From Prinsepia uniflora (taxonomy: Eukaryota > Streptophyta > Magnoliopsida > Rosales > Rosaceae), in assembly GCA_032719365.1 (NCBI GenBank), contig CM064867.1, positions 64,354,136-64,418,135 on the forward strand: a DNA stretch of 64,000 bases, written 5' to 3'. Made by a program: the position numbers and the translations under genes. The notes beneath the pieces were generated by a model. The model saw only the letters and a program-made list of their open reading frames with translations. It made no database searches and was not told where the DNA came from. Below, piece by piece: positions 46,325 to 57,213 of the stretch; positions within the stretch are counted from its first letter, which is position 1, and every line of letters starts with the position of its first letter.

Positions 46325-47190
46325 CCACCGCATCCCTTCTAGCTACCACCTGATCTACCAGCTCTTAGAGACTAACTCCTTGATGCTACAGTCGATGAAT
46401 GTGTCCTCTGCTGACCCTGCCATGTCGTACCCTGACTCTTAGTACCACCACCCATATGATATGGACACTCCCTGCTTGAAATTATTCAACTCACCGCAAT
46501 AGAAACATCCATCCCTGCTACTCCAAGAAGCCCATCCACCCCGACCAGAGTCTAGGTCACCAGAACCTAAGCGGTTACAACCAGAAGAACCAGAAGTAGA
46601 AACAACCATCTTCGGAGCTCTCTAAGTAAAGGAATCCTCCCCTTAATATCTCCAACGTGGACCAGAACCACTCGGTCGCTCCCGAGATTCTACCAAGCTC
46701 ATCTCCACTTGAGATGCCCCCCATCTAAAAGAGTCTGGAGTGTGTAGAATCCTCCAGCCAGCACCATTTCCCAAATCTCACTCCAAATACTCGACATAAA
46801 CTAACGAATCCTCATCACCTTAGTCTCCACCGTACCCTGTGTGAACTGGGTCAAATCTAGAAACCTCTGCTCATAATTATCCACAGTTATGTCCCCCTGC
46901 TCCAAACGCATGAACTTCGTCTCCCTAGCCTCTCGATAAGACTAGGTTAAAAGTGATGCAATAAACGTTCCCTGAACATCGCCTAAGTCTCGGTAGTCTC
47001 ATCGAAACCCATAGATAGCTACCACACCTGTGCATAATCATCAAAGAAGAACGCCATTATTTGAACCATATGATTCGGAGAGCAACCCATCGCTCAAAAA
47101 ATCCGCTCAAATCATGAAATCCACTAATCGGCCACCCCAAGATTTGTTCCACCAATAAACTCAATGGCTCCAACCCATGTGTCTCACTAG
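46325..47190 (-). pseudogene. Second gag copy of the gag-only element
   Basis: This is homologous to 35690-36540. It holds the same zinc-knuckle zone (about 46470-46520) and the capsid stretch around 46900-47100, with many stops. It is cut off near 47190 before the gag start, so the left (5') end of this unit is missing. Confidence 0.6.
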
Positions 47191-47210
47191 TAGGGCCATC
47201 TGTAAACTAG

Positions 47211-47352
47211 TTTGAAGATGAAGAACACATTGATTTCTTGCCATTCGCATCTGCTTTAGAAGACATGGTTGAGCAAGAATTTGGAGATGAATTTAGATAC
47301 TTAAGAAAGGGGAAAATTGCAATGTTTGTTTCAAAACCTCCAAAGATTCAAG
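47211..47352 (+). other. Exon-like open stretch, unidentified
   Basis: This acidic frame is preceded by CTAG and followed by AAGGTTAG. It reads FEDEEHIDFLPFASALEDMV and then EQEFGDEFRYLRKGKIAMFV. The composition resembles real protein rather than transposon decay, but no start, partner exon or family is visible. It may be a captured gene fragment. Confidence 0.25.
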
Positions 47353-48186
47353 GTTAGACAAATGTCGGATGGTGGTGTAGTTGAAGTCATGAGTAATGGG
47401 TCGCAGTGAATCCAAAGAGCTTTTATTAAAAGTTTTCGAATTCAAGGGGCAATGTTTAAACCTGAAGAGTTCCACTGTAGGCCAAAAGTAAGGACCCACC
47501 AAATTAAAAACCCAATACTTCAAGGCCTAACCCAATCGACATCCACTTGTAGGACCATCAGGAAATGAGAGCATGATTGAAACAATCACGCTGACACGCA
47601 CCAAAACTCTCAAAAGGAAAAGGGTACATGTGTGACGAAGTTCTTGCGAGCAAAGTCCAAGAGTGGATGCAATTGTCAGCCAAGCTAACTCTCATGTTGC
47701 CTATAAAAGGAGAAGAAGCCTTATTCCCAACATGGCAACCAACAAATCAATCAAACAAACGCAAATTGATAGAACTCAATCAATTTCAACAACTACAAAC
47801 CCTCAAATTTCAACAACAAATCAATCTGCCTATTATCATATATACTCAAATTTCATCCTATATATATACCATTAACTATTTTTCATTTGGAGTAATTTTT
47901 CCTTTATTAATATTATCTAATACTTTTTTTCCCCTTCAAATGTGATAAATTAACGAAAAAAATGGATGCAAGGGGACCATACGAGAGAATTTGAACATTA
48001 ATTGATAAGGTGTACAAGTTTAAGAGAAAATTTGACATACCATTTGATATATTACAGTATCTTGTTCATATGCATGAGCTAGAGCTACCCAAAACAGAGA
48101 ATTTCTAGAAGTTCATACTAATAGAAGCAACAAACACTGGCCTTAATATCATATATATACAACACCAACGTAGTCTCTTTATAATT
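47353..48186. other. Intergenic region with promoter-like TATA
   Basis: There is no supported gene. CCTATAAAAGGAG at about 47700-47712 is a good TATA box on +. It is followed by an A/C-rich leader-like stretch with CAA repeats (47735-47830), but no reading frame longer than about 105 codons follows and none is recognisable. The right end should hold the 3' UTR of the RING gene. Confidence 0.3.
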
Positions 48187-50109
48187 CTAGTCACATATTG
48201 AAAACCTACAGACTGGGCAGCGACCATTGCTTTTTACCCAAGGCACAATGCATTCCTCATGAAACATGTGCCTACATGGAGTCACCGTTGCCTCTTTTCT
48301 AGGCTCAAAGTCCTCCAAGCAAATGGCACACCTCTTACTATCTTCATCTTTCGCCATTTCATTCTCCTTCACAATAGTGTCCCTGTAGTACAAGTTGACC
48401 CTCTGTGATATTCTCCTGAAAGGATTATATATCTCCTTCTTCAGCTTCTGCAATGCCCCCTTTTGCTCATTTCGGGTCAATCTCGAGTCCACTTCAAGTC
48501 TGGGTGGGGTTGCTGTATTCCATTGGTTCCTGGGGATCGGTCCAGTCAGGGGATCATTGCCGAAGAACAGAATATGAAATCGGGAAGCTGGTGGTCTTGC
48601 TGAACTGCAAATTCATTAATTGGTAGATGGTGAATGGAAATGAGCAAGCCAGAGAGATAATTATAACAATTTACAAGTTAAGAATGTACTGTAATGAGGA
48701 CTTATAACTGTTATATCAGATATGAACGGTTTAGATGCATTAGAATTTTTATACTCATTCATTTTTTATAGAAATCTCATGAGAAATTTTTCAAAGAACC
48801 TGGGACTGATGACATTGAAAATTTTGGATTGCACTTACCAGTTAACATCATTGGTTCTCTTAGGAGCAAAAAAGTAAAATCACAATTATTAAAATATGGA
48901 TTTTTTCTTGGTTGTAAGTAAGCACGAACCCCATAATTTGAATTCGGATTAGGTTAAAAAACAAATTATTCGTAGAATAAATGGTAGGCAGAAGAGAAAC
49001 ATTTTACCTAAATTTATTTTGTGAGTCAGTCATTAGTTGTAAGAAAAAGAAATTGATAATTAACTCTTCCATGTAATAATTGTATCCTCAAATGCAATTT
49101 CCTCTTTATTTTTATTTGATTGATATGTGAGTCAATGACATGAAAAGGAGGAGAAAAAACTGTATACAAGCTGAGGATTGTCGATGGTGCTTACCCTGCT
49201 AAGCCGAAAGGTGGTGCTAGCGATCCCCCAAATGGCCGCCTTGAATCCAACGCACCTGTTCTTGTAGCCTGATCGTGTCATAAAAATAATTCAGTTCATA
49301 GTCTCATCATCATCTTCGATAAGACACTTTAACTTGTCCAAAAACACATTTTGGCTACTTTTGAATTAAATTAATAATGATAACTCAACAAATTCAATGT
49401 ATCTTAATGTAAAATTGGAATTATTTTCATTATTAAATCAGAGTAGATGAGATTAGCCATGGAATGGTACTTATCTCTTATAATCCTATCAATTTGAGGG
49501 GAGATTTCCTCTATGTCTAATCTCCTCCGGGCTCATTTGGTGAGTTGAATTGAATTAAATTGAATTGAATTGAATAGCTCATAATATATTTAAATGTATC
49601 TTGAATATAAAATTAGAAATCTTTTTATTATAAGGGGAATAAGGAGGGTAGACATTGAAAAAACACGTCCAATCCAATCCACTCAAAATAATAGTATTAG
49701 AAGTAAGTTCCTTTCGTTTTATATCTTATCTTATGTATTGTTCTTGTCGTCGACGTATCCATTTTTATATTCAATATACATTGAATTTGATGAGCTGTCC
49801 AATTCAATTCAATCCAATCAATCCACCAAACATGACTTCTGAATTTTCTTCTAATCCTAGCCAATTGAGAGAGTTTGAGAAATTTGATGAATTATCTAAT
49901 CTAAACCACCTGATTGGCACAATAAATAAATAGGGGAAGAAATTATATGTGCTTACCTGGGTGGCTTCAAAATTCTCAGACACTGGACTAACAGGCCAAT
50001 CAACAATATCGTCCTCAATTCCAAATAGGAAATTGTACGGATCTTGGTACGTAAGACGAGGAGGAGGAGAATAGTTAGGAGTGGCATTCATGGTGCTTGA
50101 TCTTCTCAT
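48187..50109 (-). CDS. RING-H2 finger protein, probable E3 ubiquitin ligase
   Basis: Three exons on - were worked out by hand: 50109-49957, 49268-49195 and 48604-48187 (stop TAG). They give 645 nt, or 214 residues. All four splice borders are GT-AG (three read GTAAGC or CAG) and phases match. The first ATG (MRRSSTMNATPNYSPPPRLT) has an in-frame TAA upstream. The N-terminal half is Pro/Gly-rich and probably disordered. Residues 115-160 are basic and helical (NEQKGALQKLKKEIYNPFRR). The C-terminus carries a full RING-H2: C168-x2-C-x14-C-x-H-x2-H-x2-C-x10-C-x2-C208, with the E2-contact Trp in IVPW. Such proteins transfer ubiquitin from an E2 to a substrate. The substrate is unknown. No signal peptide or membrane segment is evident. 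The frame is intact, so the gene is probably functional. Confidence 0.88.
49530..49836. mobile_element. MITE-like insertion in RING intron 1
   Basis: Imperfect terminal inverted repeats of about 45 bases, built on TTGAATTGAA runs (GCTCATTTGGTGAG... left; ...CCACCAAACATGAC right), enclose about 300 bases without coding potential. The target duplication was not resolved. A simple-repeat inversion is the alternative. Confidence 0.45.
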
Positions 50110-51560
50110 GATCTGCTCTCTTCTGTTTCGTCCGGTGTCCACCCCAGAATTTGATTAACTTCAGTTGCAGGGCGATTTTCGGGGTTTCCGAGCTTTTTAT
50201 TCCTTCCTAGCTAGTTCCTCTGCTCCGGAAGATCATTTGTAATGATGAATTCACATATTCTTATGAATTAATGCTTTCATCTTTTTTCTTTTATGCTCCA
50301 AAATTGCGTATTCTTATGCAAAGTGGTGAAGTATGAGATGGCTTCTTTGTTCTTTAGATGCTTATTATTTGATGGCTTCTGTATAAAAGCTACATAAGAT
50401 TCGACCCAAATTAAAAGCAAGGTAGGGATCGATTCTTGCCCATCTCATATGCCACTTAGATTGTGGGAAAATCGGCGGAAAAAATGTCTTGCCTAAGGTC
50501 GAGAACATCAGTGATGTGATTACTGATGGGAATGCATTCTAAGGTCGAGAATCTAGAGATCGGGCATCAGCGGCATTGCATTGCACACTCGGACAATTGA
50601 TGATTTCTAAGGTCTTCATTGTCCAAGTTCTTGATTTTCTAAATCCTTCTATGGTAAAGGATAATGATGGATTCTGTCTAAAATTGAAGTTGCAAATTTG
50701 TATCCGTTGATATTCGATCTCCCATTAACTCAAAAGTTTGTTCTCTGCGCTTTTCAGCTGTTACTTTTCAGCCCCATTAACTTTGCCAAGGCATCTATTT
50801 GCTTAGCTCACTAATCTCCCACCCCCTACCAAATATCCGGCAAACTTCCATAGCCGATAGTCAACTCATGACTCATAGAATAACTTCCTAAATATAACCA
50901 TGACCCAAACACAGATGGAAATCATACGTTGACTAGAGGGACATAATCGATGATTATCTTCCCTAATCTCCCACCGAAATCATCATCCACTACACCCCGT
51001 TGTGGTTAAATGACAAATACTAAATGGTTAGGCCCGCGAAGGTCTTTATATCAAGCAGGGGAAAACCTAACAAATACTAAATGGTGAAGTACAATTATCA
51101 TGCCAATTGCTAACATTCCAAGCTTTCTTTTACCTTAGAGATGAGGTTGGTTGTGATGGCTTCAGACAAAAAAGATAAAATAAAAACATAATGTTCATAA
51201 CAAATAGATGACAATGCTTAAAGGATTATTGTCTCAAAATCTGCATGCTTCACTTCAAGTTACTATAATGAAAAATAATGTGAAAAATCAAAGTAAGAGG
51301 TCAATCAAAGAAAAGTATCGGGTTTCCTCTTCTATTTGAAGCATATGCATTTGCATTAAAAAAAAAATGGTTCAGGTCCTCATTTTCTCTCCACCGTGAG
51401 TCTACTCAGATTTCAGACGCACAAACTAATCTGAAACAAGTAAGAAATAACATAAAACACAAAGAACTAACAATATCAAAGCCAGGTACGGGATTGGATA
51501 TGCAAGAGATACCACATAGTTCCGCCCACTGATATCAAGCGTCGATAAAATGCACCGATG
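50110..51560. other. Intergenic region between RING and Mpv17 genes
   Basis: This should hold the promoter and 5' UTR of the RING gene (near 50110-50400, transcribed leftward) and the 3' UTR of the Mpv17 gene (near 51300-51560). No further gene, RNA or recognisable transposon is visible. Confidence 0.4.
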
Positions 51561-53644
51561 TTACTTGCTAATAGTTGAAGACAAACAGAAGTTCCAGAAT
51601 ATTGAACCCAGGGACATGAAAGCTACACGGGCTTGTAGAGGCACCACCCTATACTGAGATGCATTTAGGTTAAACTGTCTTTCAGCAATAAACAGTAACA
51701 ATCATAACTTGAGTATGATATTCTTGGCAAAGAGATTTCCAATCATCCCTCTTACCACTAACGAGGCGAGAAAGGGAGGAAAAAATTAGAAGAGGAGAAA
51801 AAAGTGTACCAGAAGTTCAATAAACTGACTGGTATCCAGAATCTAAATCCTGCATAAGAAATAATAACGGTAATAATAATAATTGAAAACATATCAATTC
51901 ACGAAATATGAATTGGAGAGTGAAGAAAAATAACAATTAGAAGTGGATAAATATTACCATAAAGTAAAGTGGGAAGAGCATCTCTCTGGTACTTGTCCGG
52001 AAGCTGTGAGAGTTTCCCTTGCCATAAATTGTTCCATGCAAAAACAACAGCAATCACAGATGGACCAAGCACAATTTGGTTTAATAAAACCTGTAAGAAA
52101 AGAAAGCTATGAGGTACCTTTTAAAAATGCTGTTCAGTTAATTTAGAAAATACAAATAAATTACAGTGTTTCCAAGTTCCATAACCCATCAACATTGATG
52201 TATAAAAGGTCATACCTTCAGCAGTAGGTTCCCTACTGTTTTCGCAGGCAAAAAATGATCAAGATACTGGTACCAAGCATAAGAACCAGGTCCGTACAGA
52301 AGAAACCCATAGGAAGTCATCCGCAGTGCAAGAAGCCAATCATGGTCTGATAGGAGAGCATCTGTTGCATCCTAAGCAAGAGCTTTTGCTCAAACGATAA
52401 ACTCAAAGAAACAAAAATAGTAATGTAACAAAGCATCTTACGAGACATAAACTACATGACAGAGTTATTTGAGTGCCTTAAGAAGGGAAAAGACTAGATC
52501 AGTTGTTTGAGCAACGAATAATCAATTGGCTTGGAGGATGGACCACCCAAAATAACTAGGAAGCACATCATGAAATCCCTAATATGTTTCCTACCTATTA
52601 CCGTGTTTTCTGCAAGGAAAGAGCTAGCAGAGCCAAATTCTTTCAAAGCACAAAGTATTGACCTATCATTCCACCCTGAACAATATTCGAATCACAACTT
52701 CCGGCTAAGAATTAGCTTAGCGTGTGAAAAATGCAAGCTGGAAAATTCAGTCTAACTGGGCTATCCAACACTATAGACTACATTTATTGTTCCATACCAG
52801 TCACTTATTCTAGTCAATTTAACAGAAACAAACCCCAAAAGTTTCCTTCTGCTATGTTTGGATGAGAAACTTCAAAATTCTAAGAGATTTCGGCTACATT
52901 AATTAGAAATTCACCAGATACAATACATGGAGGGATTTCAAATGACTTCATGCAAAGCACTTACAAGGACTTACAGGGATTTTTCAATAACTCCATTATA
53001 GGTATTACTTTAAAATCCTTCGTTTAGTGCTCATGTTGCGCATGTGCTCCTTTGCAGCTGCTAAAAGTAGTTAGTTACAAATCCCTCAATTTACATGTTT
53101 CAAGTGCATTTCCTAGTAATCTAGCCTAAAGCTTAATAATTTGAGGTTCCTCATCCAAACATAGCCTTAATTTCACAGCAGCATATGTACAACATTTCGG
53201 CCAACTTCGGTACAATTATCAAAATCACGATGAAAATTAGTTCTAGTTGTCCAATAATTAGATGCCTAAAGCATTATTGATCTTCTGCATTTCCCACAGC
53301 CTCCAAGCACCCAAACAAAAAGACAAAAAACAGAGAAGTGAAGCAACCAAACAAAACCCAACAAAATAAAAATGCGAAATTTATTTCACAAACCTGTTGC
53401 TTCTGCGAGTTTCTTTAGTCCAGCGCTGTCTGAGTTGAGCAATTGTGTCTCCTGTTAGAGCCAGTGAGCCAGCCGTGGCGGCTTGCTTCAAGGGGAACCA
53501 GTGACTGGCTCTTCCGGTTGCCTCCATGGAATTAGAGTACTGAGATTTCGAATCAAATCGCCTTTTTCTTTGTTGTTTCGGTTTTCTCGATTGAGAATTC
53601 CAACCCCAGAGCCCACCAGGGCCTCCGCCGCCAAGAGCATTCAT
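51561..53644 (-). CDS. Mpv17/PMP22-family membrane protein
   Basis: Five exons on -: 53644-53390, 52371-52216, 52090-51958, 51849-51810 and 51648-51561 (stop TAA), giving 223 residues. Exons 2-5 join with matching phases and GT-AG borders. The exon 1 donor is less certain: TTT|GTGAAA keeps phase 0 with exon 2, whereas the stronger-looking AACAG|GTTTGT (exon end 53394) would break the frame. Family landmarks in order are KQAATAGSLALTGDTIAQL, HDWLLALRMTSYGFLLYGPG, VLLNQIVLGPSVIAVVFAWN, PTLLYGFRFWIPVSLLNFWV and PLQARVAFMSLGSIFWNF. These make a four-helix integral membrane protein found in mitochondrial, peroxisomal or plastid membranes. The basic N-terminus is compatible with organelle targeting. 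The start at MNALGGGG is the first plausible Met, but an upstream in-frame Met cannot be excluded. Confidence 0.87.
52851..53165. mobile_element. MITE in Mpv17 intron 1
   Basis: Terminal inverted repeats of about 26 bases (GCTATGTTTGGATGAG...CTTCAAA left; its reverse with two changes at 53140-53165) bound a 315-base AT-rich, non-coding block. This is the usual shape of a plant MITE. The superfamily is not assigned because the target duplication is unclear. Confidence 0.65.
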
Positions 53645-55339
53645 ATTCTCAAAGCCAGGAGACAGAGGCACAATTTCTTTTTCTCCAATAATATCTAGGC
53701 ACTCCACTGTTTTCACCGAACAAAAAATTGGACAAAACGCCCTTAAAACCATACATAAAATATCGATATCGACAGATATATTGATAGTCAAATTTACGGA
53801 TATCTCGCCCCAAATATCGATATCGATATCGTTTACGGTAAACAAAAATAATAGAAATTCGATCTAAAAGTTGGAAATTTGGAATGAAACTTTGGGAAAA
53901 ATCTTAAGTGCTCAATCATAGTTATATATAACTAATAAAATTATAAAATAACTTTGATATAATAAATATATGATGAATAATATGATATAATATGATTCTG
54001 ACGATAACTAATAATATAAAATCTTAAATATAAATATAAATTGAAGTGAGTTACTATAATTAAAAGTTAAAATATTTAAAAACATAACAATGAACATACA
54101 AAAATTCATTGTAAGAAAAATGATGAAAAAATATGACCAAACTTTGTTAAAAAATTGGAAATAATGGATATATTTAAAATTGGACAAAAATGAAACCAAA
54201 TAAAAGACCAACCTTTGTTGAAAAATTGGAAAAAATGAAAGGAGGGGGGGGGGGGGGGGGTGTGGAATTGGAAACAATGAATAACAAGGGAGGGGAACCC
54301 GTGACCCCCCAAACTTAACCCCAGAAACAACAAATGTCATCTCTGCTACACTTCATTATTATTATTTAACATCGTTTAATATATAAGTATACACATTACC
54401 GGTCATCCCTAACCTTCAACCGGGTCTGCAACTCAGGTTTTCCGATCCGGCGGCATGACCCGACTCAATCTTTCTTGTTTTACGTCCGATTTTCACGAAT
54501 TAATAGTGCATCTTCATCGTTTTGATCTTAGAAAATGATCTGTGGGCTCAAAACAAGACAAATGTTCGATATTTTGGCGAATTTCCTCCCCCTTCTTATG
54601 TGCCACCGGATTAAAATACCGAAATTTCGACGATATTTACCGATATTTTCATTAATGCTTAAAACTAAACAAAATAACAAACGAAATCAATTATGTATAC
54701 AACAAAATTTAGGAGGGTAATCTTGAGTTTTCCTCCGTAATCATTAATACGACAGAGTTTATATAGAAAATTGCCAAAATTTATTACTCAAATGCCCAAA
54801 TTTTACATTTTTATAAATACTTTCAAATATTGTTGTTAAAGCTAGGTCAATTGTAACGATTTGTTTTTTTTTTCCTATATTTGAATATGTTTCTAAGCCG
54901 TAACTTTTGTAAATTTGAGTTCGAAATTTTAGCTTCTTTTTTTTAAAAAAAATAAAAACTCAATTGTGGAAGGTTTTTTTTTTTTTTCCAAAGAAATTAT
55001 ATTCATATCTGGAGAGTAGTGCTAAATTAGAAGAACCCAACTACAAATTAAGAAACAGAAAAGGCTGAACTAAAGTAAAATTCAGACCCTACCCCAAACT
55101 CACATGATAAAAAGCCCAAATGAAAAAAGAAACAATCTAAACAAAAACCTAACATCTACGTGGGCAGGGTCTTTATGATACACCCAACTCAGATAAATCA
55201 TGTAAAAAGAATAAGCTGATGGGTTCCAAGGGTCTGCTAGGGTTTCAAGGGTGCCATTCCAAATCGATTGGGTAGTGAAGTGGAAGGAGAAATTGAGTGC
55301 GGGCTTTGGTAGAGCTGAATCCCATAGTGCGGGACACTT
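53645..55339. other. AT-rich intergenic region upstream of Mpv17 gene
   Basis: This holds the likely Mpv17 promoter. An ATATCGAT-type repeat cluster lies at 53758-53835 and a 17-G run at 54244-54260. The rest is A/T-rich with homopolymers (for example T runs near 54975). No gene is supported. The 110-codon frame on - at 54008-54340 is low-complexity Phe/Ile/Pro. Confidence 0.45.
54244..54260. repeat. Poly-G tract (17 G)
   Basis: Homopolymer in AT-rich DNA. Confidence 0.8.
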
Positions 55340-56477
55340 TTATTATCCTGAGATTTTAGAGGGGTTTATATACGAGGTTATATGTATTGTTGGTGATCCC
55401 CGGTTATTTTTTTGATAAGTAAGGATGCTTCGGGGACTTTTGAGGAGCACAGAGCTCAAGTTTGAGCTGCTAGTTTGAATGTGAATGGACAGTTTGTTTA
55501 TTAAATGTGATGCATGCATATATATATATATATATATATGGTTATATTGCATGGTTTGGTTCGCAATGGATTGAATATATGATTCTAAATGTTTTTCTGG
55601 ATAATTGTCTGGTTTTAGAATATATATTCTGGATGTGATTTTCTTGACACAAGTTATTGTGGATTTTGGGTTCGTGTCCAACTTACAATGGTTTTGGGCT
55701 TTTGTGAGTATTTCAAAAGCATGTTAAAGGTATTTTTGTGAACTGTTTTTCCTAGTATTGTCATCCTCATGCAATTGGATTGTTATTCTAGAGTTTGACT
55801 CTGAGCGTTCCCAGATACGAACACGGACGTAGTCAGAGTTGGACTCCGCAGGTTCTATGATGTCTACGCATAGTTTAGAGGATGGGCTAGTTGGACCAGC
55901 AAGATACGAGGTTTGACTATTATTGGATGTTGTGTCTAGAGGTGTTTTCGAATGGTTTATAAATAGAGATTTTAGGGAAATGTGGGCCGGGGTGGGTATA
56001 TGTTTTACATGATTTATATTGGTCCCATAGTTTTATATATGGAATTTGTTTTATTTGAAATCAAGTGTTTATTTGTCTACGCATGCACGTTTTTATAAAA
56101 TATAGGAGAAAAGATTATTTAAGAAATATGTTTTCCAAAGGCTTTTATTTTTTTCTACTCACAATTTTTCGTGATTTTGTACCTTCTAGGTTAATCTTGT
56201 GACAAGAGCTATTTTGAGGCTGAGGCTTTTATCTGGGACTGCGCACTCTCGATTAACCAGAGTAGGGTTCTAGTTATTTATTTATTGTCTAGTGCTATGT
56301 GTAACCGTAATTAACTAACTTGTGTTTAACAGTTGACACGTGGAGTTTATCCCTTGTCTGTCACTATTTTCTATTAATTTTTGCATCGAGGGTACTTTTG
56401 GGATTTAAGGTGTTCATGTCAGATGAGAGTAGACCCTTTTCACTAGTATCAAGGTGATTTTAGGGACGGTCATGTCA
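55340..56477 (+). mobile_element. LTR fragment of the gag-only family
   Basis: In + orientation this matches reversed parts of 36789-38050: GGTGATCCCCGG, GTGAATGGACAG, CGAACACGGACGTAGTCAGAGTTGGACTCCGCAGG, GGGCTAGTTGGACCAGC, and TTTTCTACTCACAATTTTTC ahead of TACCTTCTAGGTTAATC. It ends GGGACGGTCATGTCA at 56477. The left end is indistinct and no internal region follows, so it is a truncated copy or solo LTR. It includes an (AT)n run near 55517-55540. Confidence 0.6.
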
Positions 56478-57213
56478 TTCAACCCTTTAACACAAAGACG
56501 AAAATACCCCCAGTCTCAAAATTACTAAATACCCATAGGTGTTTTAGACCTGTAACTAACTCATACAAACTTCGATTTCAACGTGCCACCTATGACACGA
56601 TCCATTGATACGACCTTTACTGAGCATTAAAATAAATACAAAGTAACACTCAACACTTAATAAAAACATATGCAATTTAAACCCTTTTTATGTAGATGTA
56701 TTATTGGTAAATAGGGATCGTTCTTAATCGTGGAAATTAGAGAACATTCATAATGGTTAGCAGAATAGAATAAAAGACTAATATGGGGGAAGTTTTGAAC
56801 AAAGTGTGTTGATGCACGAAATGTGCCAACTTAGGGAGCAAATGCTGCTCTGCCACGTGCCCTGTGTGAACCTGAAAGAGGAAAGAAACTGGTCGGTCGG
56901 TGAGAGTATAGGCACCGGTGTGGTACTGGCCCAAAGGTACTCCGACGCCCAAGTCAGTGGTCGGTACGAGGTTTTAGGGAGGTAGCAGAAAGTATACTGT
57001 AAGAGTAATAGTAAACAGTAAATTGCATAGTTACCTTTGTACGACAAGTGGACCCCTTTTGTATGGGTGCAGCGAATATAATATTTGTATTTTCCCGATG
57101 TGGGACAAATATCAATTCGTTGTGGGACGGATACGTGGAGGTGCCATCCAGACCGAGTGGGACTTGTCCGTGTGAGTGGGCCTGGGCCCCTAGAGCTTGT
57201 GGTAGGTGGTGGC
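56478..57213. other. Unassigned repeat-like DNA
   Basis: The first 160 bases echo a reversed N-family LTR (TTCAACGTGCCACC...GATACGACC near 56575-56620). The remainder has no recognisable gene or element. A GATGTGGGACAAATATC-type stretch near 57098-57130 resembles LTR text but was not placed. Confidence 0.35.

Noticed and set aside
47628..47945. Endogenous pararetrovirus promoter and leader
   Set aside because: The TATA box and CAA-rich leader invite the idea, but no viral coding motif is visible nearby. It is left as an unassigned promoter-like region.
54008..54340. 110-codon frame on -
   Set aside because: It is low-complexity Phe/Ile/Pro sequence from AT-rich DNA and a poly-C run. It has no start context or homologue features.
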